NCBI RefSeq assembly: GCF_025840185.1
Contig: NZ_JAMPJU010000011.1
Coordinates: forward strand, 1 to 64,000
DNA from: Brenneria izbisi
GTDB lineage: Bacteria; Pseudomonadota; Gammaproteobacteria; Enterobacterales; Enterobacteriaceae
Reading direction: 5' to 3'
DNA: 64,000 bases
Both the position numbers and the translations under genes were made by a program. The notes under the pieces are model-generated. The model was not told the origin of the DNA. It did no database searches and worked only from the letters and a program-made list of their open reading frames with translations. Shown one piece after another: positions 57,655 through 64,000 of this stretch (its first letter is position 1; each line of letters opens with the position of its first letter).

Positions 57655-58007
57655 TCTCAGTCCAACGTCATCTCAATGGCATCATTTGTCACGGTATTGA
57701 GTATTTACAGTAGCACGTCTGGTTTTTATTTTACCATCCAGGTAATAAAATGGTGGTCGGAAAACATAAAATCAATCTCTGTTATCTCGCTTATTTACTG
57801 CGTCCTCCACAACCCGCATCGTCAATAGCGTTATCTGCATCAAATTTTCAAAAACTCCCCCGCGCCCTCAAAGGCGGATCGCTTGACGCCGGGATCGATT
57901 TCACTAAAGTGTACTGTTGAATTGATGAGGTTTTAATCAATTTGTATTCAAATTAACCAAACGTTCTCCTCTTACTTAAAAAACGCGCTTGCGAAGGATG
58001 TCGATGC
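57655..58007. promoter_or_regulatory. Divergent promoter region clpS / cspD
   Basis: About 350 bases between divergent starts. A 7-bp inverted repeat AATTGAT, nine bases, ATCAATT lies at 57920-57942, in the likely cspD promoter area. I see no other clear motif. The E. coli region carries a stationary-phase promoter for cspD; the leader before cspD here is long enough for a similar arrangement. Confidence 0.5.
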
Positions 58008-58229
58008 ATGGAGACAGGTACTGTTAAATGGTTCAATAATGCCAAAGGCTTTGGCTTTATCTGTCCTGAAGGCGGCGGCGAAGATATTTTTGCCCACTAC
58101 TCAACAATTCAAATGGACGGATATCGGACACTAAAGGCCGGGCAGATTGTCAAGTTTGATGTTCACCAAGGACCAAAAGGTAATCACGCCAGTCTGATTG
58201 TGCCACTGGTAAGCGAAGCGGTTTCCTAA
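58008..58229 (+). CDS. cspD: Cold-shock-like protein CspD
   Basis: A 73-residue cold-shock-domain protein. In E. coli CspD is made in stationary phase and inhibits replication by binding single-stranded DNA. RNP1 is KGFGFI (about 14-19) and RNP2 is DIFAHYS (about 28-34). The start METGTVKWFNNAKGFGFICPEGGGEDIFAHY matches CspD rather than CspA-type proteins, as does the clpS neighbour. A GAAGGATG ribosome binding site precedes the ATG. Confidence 0.95.
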   Translation: METGTVKWFNNAKGFGFICPEGGGEDIFAHYSTIQMDGYRTLKAGQIVKFDVHQGPKGNHASLIVPLVSEAVS

Positions 58230-58279
58230 CCCTTACCGCCATGCCCTGCAACAATTTCTGCCATCTGTTAGGGTAAGAC

Positions 58280-58312
58280 AAAAATGCTGGTCACCTGCTG
58301 ACCGGCATTTTT
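58280..58312 (+). terminator. cspD terminator
   Basis: A stem AAATGC(T)GGTCA with TGACCGGCATTT and a short CCTGC loop, followed by a T run, located about 50 bases past cspD. It also faces the end of ybjD. Confidence 0.88.
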
Positions 58313-58338
58313 TATGACGCTACCGCCTTCGCGATCAG

Positions 58339-60000
58339 CTAATCCGCCCGGCCACGAGCCAGCCATAATACGCGGGAAAACATGCTGCGAATCAATGGCG
58401 GGATCGCGTCGCTTCCCCTGGCGGCGACTTCCATTGCCACTTCGATCGCCAAATCCGGTTTTGACGAGCGATGAATCGCCTTGACGATAATCTTGTGCAT
58501 CGAGAGTGGCACTTTTTCCGGCAACTGCGCCGTGCGATGATAAACATGGCTGAAGCCCTCACGATACATGTAATGCTCCATGTCCAGCGCCGGCAGTATC
58601 GTCAGATGATCCCGCTCGCGGTCGCCATCGGCGGACAGCATGCTTCGCGCGGTGGCGGCATACTTTTTCCCGGCGTCATCGCCGTCCACCAGCACATGCC
58701 ACTCGATGCCCATTCGTCGGGCGAATTTTACCAACGGCCTGAGTCCTGATTGGGCAAACTCGATCACCTTCACACCTTCCGCTGCAAAATGATGACCGCA
58801 CACCCGCGCCAGTTCATTAAGCATCCAGACTTCCGTTTCCCCTTCCACCAACAACCAGCATCGGGCGAACAACGATGCCGGGCGGTTAAAGCGGATATGG
58901 AAAGCGATGCGGCGGCTGTCTTCCGCGCTCATCCCTTGCGGGCCGATGCGGAAGGTCGCCACGCGGGAAGATTCTCGCACCAGACGACATACCTGCTCCA
59001 TCGGCACCAGGGACAACAATTCGCCGGAATTCGTGGTCGTGACTTTCTGTAGCGGCAATTGCATCAGTAGCCCCCACGCTACCGACAACATAATGGGATG
59101 TAATCGCGTTTCGGGATCTTCTATCAGCAAAAGAGGACGGGAATGCGCATCCAGCGCCACCGAACCTTTGGCCTGTAGCAGCGTGGAAAACAGTTCCAGC
59201 AAAATAATCCGCCGACTACGGCTATTCGGATCGGCAATCAGCCGGTTGATATTATCCAGCGAGCGCCAGGATTTCCCGTTATACGCTCGTTCCTGTCGAT
59301 GATGACGCTCACTGGCGGCGGAACCCTGTTCCGAAAAATAGTGTTCCAGCAATTGCCGCATGGCAACCAGCCCCTGACGCAACTCTTTATCCGTCAGTTT
59401 CTGCGGATTCTGCGCCAGTTCGCGCATCAATTGCTCGAACTGCTGCGCCAGCTTTTCATTGCTGTTATCGATGGTCGCGGCGATAGAACCCGAACGTAAT
59501 CGTCGGATAAAGCGGGCATCACGCAGACGCAGTACCGGATTGAGACGAATAACTTCTCGCGCCAACGCGTCGATGTCATGCAGTTGAATCGGGTTTCCTT
59601 GCGCATCAAGAAAACTGCGCCAGGTAAAGACGGCCTGACTTTCGTCCACCTCGCCTTCCAGCCGATAGAACATCCGGTACAGCGACGCGCTGCCTTCAAC
59701 CCACACGCGTTTGAACGGACGATAACGCGGCGCAAGGTGGTGGCCGGGCGCATTTTCGCAGAAGGTAAAAATAACCTGCAAATGGCGTTCACGGCTGTTC
59801 TCATCACCTGGCTTAAAATAGAAATCCTGCAAATCGAAATGATAAAGGGGCAATGACGGGGCCAACAACAGCGACAGCGCATCAAGCAGGCTGGACTTTC
59901 CCCAGGCGTTCTCGCCAATCAACACCGTATTCTCATCCAGCGTTAACGACAGGCGATTAATCCCCCGGAATCCCAGTATCTCTATATTCTCCAGATACAT
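58339..60000 (-). CDS. ybjD: OLD-family ATP-dependent endonuclease YbjD
   Basis: Predicted nuclease of the OLD (overcoming lysogenization defect) family. Walker A GENAWGKS lies at 29-36, Walker B-like LLLIEDPE at 290-297, and the ABC-type His/Asn region in TTTNSGE near 321-327. A C-terminal TOPRIM domain follows, with LLVEGETE (383-390) and the metal-binding LVDGDDAG (437-444). The start at 60000 (MYLENIEILGFRGINRL) matches E. coli YbjD; the open frame runs 12 codons further. The 553 residues and conserved neighbours suggest a core rather than plasmid-borne gene. Its physiological role is not established; related OLD proteins act in phage defence. Confidence 0.9.
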   Translation of the reverse strand: MYLENIEILGFRGINRLSLTLDENTVLIGENAWGKSSLLDALSLLLAPSLPLYHFDLQDFYFKPGDENSRERHLQVIFTFCENAPGHHLAPRYRPFKRVWVEGSASLYRMFYRLEGEVDESQAVFTWRSFLDAQGNPIQLHDIDALAREVIRLNPVLRLRDARFIRRLRSGSIAATIDNSNEKLAQQFEQLMRELAQNPQKLTDKELRQGLVAMRQLLEHYFSEQGSAASERHHRQERAYNGKSWRSLDNINRLIADPNSRSRRIILLELFSTLLQAKGSVALDAHSRPLLLIEDPETRLHPIMLSVAWGLLMQLPLQKVTTTNSGELLSLVPMEQVCRLVRESSRVATFRIGPQGMSAEDSRRIAFHIRFNRPASLFARCWLLVEGETEVWMLNELARVCGHHFAAEGVKVIEFAQSGLRPLVKFARRMGIEWHVLVDGDDAGKKYAATARSMLSADGDRERDHLTILPALDMEHYMYREGFSHVYHRTAQLPEKVPLSMHKIIVKAIHRSSKPDLAIEVAMEVAARGSDAIPPLIRSMFSRVLWLARGRAD

Positions 60001-60173
60001 CCGCCTCTCCTGTTTTCTTTTCGATGATACGGGCAAGATAACAAAACCATCTGTTGATGGAACAGATTTCCAGACAAGCCTTTACTCAACGTGATTAATT
60101 GTTTAATTTTAATAGATTATGTCTTATTCCCCGCCTGTTGCCCGCTTTTCTTTTTAAGGACCTCAATTCTGTG

Positions 60174-61073
60174 ATGTATTCGGGATTATTAATTATTTTA
60201 TTGCCACTGCTGTTTGGCTATCTGGTGCCTTTGCGCGCGAAAAAAGTACTACAGACAATCAATCAGCTACTTAGTTGGATGGTGTACGTCATTCTATTTT
60301 TAATGGGAATTAGCCTGGCTTTTCTGGACAATCTCAGCAGCAATCTGTTTCTGATTTTTCGTTACGCCGCCGTTTTCTTTGTGTGCATCATTGCCGCAAA
60401 TGCCTTGTCGTTATGGTTGTGGGGAAAGCGTGATGTCTGGCCGGGGAAATTTCCCCAGGAAGCGCCGCCTTCCCGCCTGCATATGATTCTGGATTCGTTA
60501 AAGCTGTGTCTGGTGGTATTCGGCGGTTTTCTGCTGGGGTTGACGCAATGGCCTGGTTTGATCTATGCCAGTGAAGGCAGTGAATACGCGCTGATTCTGT
60601 TGTTGTTTTTAGTCGGAATACAGTTACGCAACAGCGGAATGACGCTACGCCAAATCGTGTTGAATCGGCGGGGAATGTCGATTGCGTTAGTTGTCGGCGT
60701 CAGCGCGCTGGCAGGCGGCTTACTCGCTGCCTGGGTGCTCGGCCTGCCGCTCAAAACCGGGCTGGCGATAGCATCCGGCTATGGCTGGTATTCGTTATCC
60801 GGCATTCTGCTGACCGACGCTTTAGGCCCGGTGATCGGCAGCGCGGCCTTTTTCAACGATCTGGCGCGCGAACTGTTAGCCATCATGTTGATTCCCGCCC
60901 TGACACGACGCAACCGCGCCTGTGCGCTTGGGCTATGCGGCGCGACGTCGATGGATTTCACATTGCCGGTCTTGCAACGCAGCGCCGGGGTCGATATGGT
61001 GCCGGCGGCCATTGTGCACGGTTTTCTATTGAGTTTGGTCGCGCCGATATTAATGGCGCTATTTTCCTCATAA
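60174..61073 (+). CDS. lysO: Lysine exporter LysO (YbjE)
   Basis: Inner-membrane protein that exports lysine and toxic analogues in E. coli, where its expression is controlled by ArgP. The 299-residue product has eight or so hydrophobic helices and the family segments FLMGISLAFLDNLSSNLF, LVGIQLRNSGMTLRQIVLNRRGM and SGYGWYSLSGILLTDALGPVIGSAAFFNDLAREL. The ATG at 60174 matches the E. coli start; a GTG one codon upstream lies at a better distance from TAAGGA and may be the true start. The open frame extends to 60099, but those extra residues are not conserved. Divergent from ybjD. Confidence 0.93.
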   Translation: MYSGLLIILLPLLFGYLVPLRAKKVLQTINQLLSWMVYVILFLMGISLAFLDNLSSNLFLIFRYAAVFFVCIIAANALSLWLWGKRDVWPGKFPQEAPPSRLHMILDSLKLCLVVFGGFLLGLTQWPGLIYASEGSEYALILLLFLVGIQLRNSGMTLRQIVLNRRGMSIALVVGVSALAGGLLAAWVLGLPLKTGLAIASGYGWYSLSGILLTDALGPVIGSAAFFNDLARELLAIMLIPALTRRNRACALGLCGATSMDFTLPVLQRSAGVDMVPAAIVHGFLLSLVAPILMALFSS

Positions 61074-61194
61074 CTGGTTTTTCTCTTTTTATATCCGTCT
61101 TCCTATCGCGCTGCTGTTTTCCTGGTTCCCCGCTATAGTAAGAAATCGTAAATAATAAACCGTAGCGTTAAGTTTTTCAGGGAGTATAGCCGTC

Positions 61195-62628
61195 ATGACA
61201 TCACCCTCCGCCCCGATACTGATTCTGGGCGCCAGCGGCTACATTGGCCGCAGTTTATGCGAACGTTTCAGTCGGCAGGGACAACCGGTGATCGCCGCGG
61301 CACGTCATATTGCCGCCATTGACGCGCAGCACTGGCCGGGAGTCGAGTGTCGGCAGGTGGATTTGTGCCAGCCCAATACGCTGCCGGAAGGACTATGGGG
61401 CGCAGAAACGCTCTATTATCTGGTGCATAGTATGGGCGATGGCGAAAACTTCACCGCCAGAGAGCGTCTGGCCGCCTTGAATCTGTTGCTGGCGTTGCCC
61501 GCCAGCCGGGTAAAACAGATCATTTATCTCGGTGCGATCCAGGTGAAAGACGCTGGCACGCCACATTTGCAGGCGCGAAAAATCACCGGCGATATTCTGC
61601 GGCGCAGCGGTATTCCGGTAACAGAACTGCGCGCCGGGATTATCATCGGCGCTGGCTCCGCCGCTTTTGAGATCATGCGGGATATGGTGTACAACCTGCC
61701 AATTCTGACACCGCCACGCTGGGTGCGTTCCCGCTCCTCGCCGATTGCGCTGGAAAATCTGTTGGCGTATCTGACCGAAATCCGTCATCACCCGGCACGG
61801 GAACATCGCATCATGGATGCGGTAGGCCCGGAATATATCAGCTACCAGACCATGTTTGAGCGTTTTATCGCCATCAGCGGAAAACGTCGCTTATTGATCC
61901 CCGTACCGATACCAACGCACCGGGTTTCGGTGTGGTTTTTGCACCTGATTACGGCGGTCCCGCCGACGATTGCCCACGCGCTTATTCAGGGATTGAAACA
62001 TGATCTTCAGGCGGACGGCGCGATGTTGCAGTCGTTGATCCCGCAAACGCTGCTCACCTTCGATCAAGCGGTGCGTTCTACGCTGCAAAGCGAAATGGAA
62101 AGCATCCAACGCGCCGATTGGGGTAACGATACGGAAGTACGCGCCCGCTGGAAACCGGATTATGGATTTTACCCCAGACAGGCGGGCCATACGCTCAGTA
62201 CCCCGGCCTCCAGTCAGGCGCTGTGGCAGGTTATCCAACGCATCGGCGGCAAGGAGGGTTATTTCTATGCCAATATGCTGTGGCATTTACGCGCCAGACT
62301 GGACGATCTGTGTGGTAATGGGGTGACCTACGGACGACCGGATCGGCCTACGCTGGAAATCGGCGATAAAATTGATGGCTGGAAAGTGATCTCCATTAAA
62401 CCGCAGCGACAGCTGGTGATGTTATTCGGCATGAAAGCGCCGGGGCTGGGGAAATTGACCTTCACCATTACCGACCAAGGCTCTCACCGCACGCTGGATG
62501 TCCGGGCGCGCTGGCATCCCGCCGGTTTAAACGGACTGATTTACTGGTTTTTGATGATGCCAGCCCATGTGTTTATTTTTCGGGGCATGGCCGCACGCAT
62601 GACCAAACTGGCGGAAGTATCCGCCTGA
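61195..62628 (+). CDS. ybjT: NAD(P)-binding DUF2867 protein YbjT
   Basis: A 477-residue protein with an N-terminal Rossmann fold (ILGASGYIGRSLCERF, about 9-24) and an atypical SDR domain to about residue 300. A C-terminal DUF2867 domain (WQVIQRIGGKEGYFYANMLWHLRARLDDL and onward) follows, with a hydrophobic segment near the end. E. coli YbjT has the same layout and is described only as a predicted oxidoreductase. GGGAG lies upstream of the ATG. It is convergent with amiD. Confidence 0.92.
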   Translation: MTSPSAPILILGASGYIGRSLCERFSRQGQPVIAAARHIAAIDAQHWPGVECRQVDLCQPNTLPEGLWGAETLYYLVHSMGDGENFTARERLAALNLLLALPASRVKQIIYLGAIQVKDAGTPHLQARKITGDILRRSGIPVTELRAGIIIGAGSAAFEIMRDMVYNLPILTPPRWVRSRSSPIALENLLAYLTEIRHHPAREHRIMDAVGPEYISYQTMFERFIAISGKRRLLIPVPIPTHRVSVWFLHLITAVPPTIAHALIQGLKHDLQADGAMLQSLIPQTLLTFDQAVRSTLQSEMESIQRADWGNDTEVRARWKPDYGFYPRQAGHTLSTPASSQALWQVIQRIGGKEGYFYANMLWHLRARLDDLCGNGVTYGRPDRPTLEIGDKIDGWKVISIKPQRQLVMLFGMKAPGLGKLTFTITDQGSHRTLDVRARWHPAGLNGLIYWFLMMPAHVFIFRGMAARMTKLAEVSA

Positions 62629-62630
62629 TG

Positions 62631-63464
62631 TCACCTCATCGCGCTATACTTTTCCAGTAAGGCATCCACAATCGCCTCGCTGTGCGCATCCGCTTGTCCC
62701 TGATGGTTTTCCGGGCGGAAATGCATCTGAAACGCCGCGATCACTTGTTGTCTCTGTCGTGCCGTCATATCAGGGGATACCAGATAACCGTAGCGCGCCA
62801 GTTTATCCAGTAGACGCCCGGTATCCACCGGCTGGTTGACCGGTCTGCCATCAAGATAAAACGCCACCCGCGCTTCATCCGGCCAGGCGCCGATACCGGC
62901 CTGCGCCAGCGTTTTCCATGGGAAAAGCGGGCCAGGATCCTGTTTGCGTAATGGGGCGATGTCGCTGTGCGCCACCACGTTTTGCGGCGCAATCTGATAA
63001 CGTGCGATAATTTCCCGCGCCAATGATGTCAGCAAAGCGATCTGCCCAGGAGGAAACGGCGTCCAACGATTGCCGGTCAGCGTGTGCCGATAACCCGCAT
63101 TTTCCAGTTCTATGCCAATCGAGGAGGGGTTCAGACGGGTAAAACCGCGCCAATAACTGGCGCCGGCATGCCACGCCGCCTGTGATTCCGCCACTAATTG
63201 CCAGACAACCGGTTTTCCCTGCTCCAGCGGCGGATTAGCCGGGATCAGATAATGGGAACTAACCTGTTCACCCATCAATAAGTTAAGGGATGTCGGAAAA
63301 TCCTCCGCCGTATAGTGAATCACCAGAAAGCGAATACGGGATTCCTGCGCGCGGGCCACCTGCGTTGTCACGACGTGATACTCATGCTGATCCTGCGGCG
63401 CGCTGACCGATTGGCATCCCGCCAGCGCTAAACTTAGCATCAGCAAAGTAATGTATTTAATCAT
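62631..63464 (-). CDS. amiD: N-acetylmuramoyl-L-alanine amidase AmiD
   Basis: Zinc-dependent outer-membrane lipoprotein of the amidase_2 family that cleaves peptide from MurNAc, including anhydro-muropeptides. The signal ends in the lipobox LALAGC (cysteine about residue 17). Zinc ligands are in VIHYTAE (about 49-55) and VVAHSDIAPLRKQDPGPLFPW (about 163-183), with IGIELENAG between them. A C-terminal peptidoglycan-binding helical domain (LLDKLARYGYLV onward) completes the 277 residues. It is next to ybjQ, as in E. coli. Confidence 0.95.
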   Translation of the reverse strand: MIKYITLLMLSLALAGCQSVSAPQDQHEYHVVTTQVARAQESRIRFLVIHYTAEDFPTSLNLLMGEQVSSHYLIPANPPLEQGKPVVWQLVAESQAAWHAGASYWRGFTRLNPSSIGIELENAGYRHTLTGNRWTPFPPGQIALLTSLAREIIARYQIAPQNVVAHSDIAPLRKQDPGPLFPWKTLAQAGIGAWPDEARVAFYLDGRPVNQPVDTGRLLDKLARYGYLVSPDMTARQRQQVIAAFQMHFRPENHQGQADAHSEAIVDALLEKYSAMR

Positions 63465-63512
63465 GACGTTTCTGCGGCAACTTATTTTCCTGCATCAGCG
63501 ATGAACTCATGG

Positions 63513-63836
63513 TTAACGCTGCAATTTTACCGCCGTGCCGCTCACGGTCACCATCAGCATGCTGCCGTCCTTACCCACCGTTTCGTAATCAATATCAATG
63601 CCCACCACCGCATTGGCTCCCAGATCCTCGGCCTGCATCTGCAATTCCTTAAATGCAATCAGCCGCGCTTTGCGTAATTCTTTTTCATAAGCGCCGGAAC
63701 GCCCGCCGACTACGTCGCGGATACCGGCGAAGAAATCACGGAAAATATTCGCCCCGAGTATGGCTTCCCCGGTCACCACGCCGCAATATTCGGTGATGGT
63801 GAACCCTTCCAGACTCGGTGTTGTCGATAACTGCAT
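63513..63836 (-). CDS. ybjQ: YbjQ (UPF0145) family protein
   Basis: A 107-residue UPF0145/YbjQ-type protein with the conserved core [19 protein letters not shown] and [16 protein letters not shown]. The family is thought to form pentamers through this fold; its role is not known. The second of two adjacent ATGs, at 63836, gives the E. coli length and sits at the better distance from GGGAG. Upstream of amiD in the same direction. Confidence 0.92.
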   Translation of the reverse strand: MQLSTTPSLEGFTITEYCGVVTGEAILGANIFRDFFAGIRDVVGGRSGAYEKELRKARLIAFKELQMQAEDLGANAVVGIDIDYETVGKDGSMLMVTVSGTAVKLQR

Positions 63837-64000
63837 CATAAACTCCCAGATAATCAATGGCGCGATAACGCCGGTTTACCCCGCAAACACCCTACCTTAG
63901 CGCCGTTCAGACGACAACGCTGCGTATCTGTCATCAGGCGGTAAATTACTATTTTGTGCTACTATTTAAGCAATAATTCGCTTGTTTACAAATTTTACCC
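63837..64000. other. Intergenic end of window
   Basis: About 160 bases upstream of ybjQ, AT-rich at the far end, that must hold the ybjQ promoter. No gene start is visible before the window ends. Confidence 0.4.

Overview
The window is a chromosomal segment of a gamma-proteobacterium of the order Enterobacterales. Almost every gene has a clear E. coli counterpart, and gene order largely follows E. coli. A Fur-type siderophore uptake operon, a YcgR-type c-di-GMP protein beside sbcB, moderate GC content and a type I-E CRISPR-like repeat would fit a soft-rot or plant-associated relative (Pectobacterium/Brenneria type), but the genus is inference only.

Layout. (1) 0-6.6 kb: envelope genes read leftward, comEC-msbA-lpxK-ycaR-kdsB. 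A single sequence resembling a type I-E CRISPR repeat supplies the last codons and stop codon of lpxK. (2) 7-22 kb: a block that in E. coli lies about a quarter of the chromosome away. It holds yeeX (DUF496), a four-gene ferric-siderophore ABC importer, sbcB, a ycgR-like gene, yeeZ, and the full histidine operon with leader peptide and attenuator (hisLGDCBHAFI). It sits between ihfB and comEC, which are neighbours in E. coli. (3) 22-34 kb: ihfB, rpsA, cmk, aroA, serC (leftward), then ycaO, focA-pflB and pflA (rightward), covering translation and nucleoid proteins, aromatic and serine biosynthesis, and anaerobic pyruvate/formate metabolism. A strong FNR-type site precedes focA. (4) 34.4-39.7 kb: an accessory catabolic cassette of a hydantoinase/oxoprolinase-A-like protein, a DUF917 protein, an NCS1 transporter and a divergent LysR regulator, with several strong inverted repeats in the divergent promoter region. 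(5) 39.7-54.8 kb: ycaD, serS, rarA, lolA, ftsK, lrp (leftward) and trxB, cydDC, aat, infA (rightward). (6) 55-64 kb: clpA/clpS facing cspD, then ybjD (OLD-family nuclease), lysO, ybjT, amiD and ybjQ.

Functional links. The his operon is controlled by a His-rich leader and attenuator. The pfl genes form an oxygen-controlled fermentation unit: formate channel, glycyl-radical enzyme and its activase. clpS and clpA form the N-degron protease adaptor pair. cydDC and trxB handle thiol redox balance. aat and clpSA together make up the N-end rule pathway. The main non-core elements are the solitary CRISPR-like repeat, the siderophore operon and the DUF917/hydantoinase cassette. No complete phage, insertion sequence, CRISPR array, rRNA or tRNA gene was seen; the serine tRNA that E. 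coli carries between infA and clpA is absent here.
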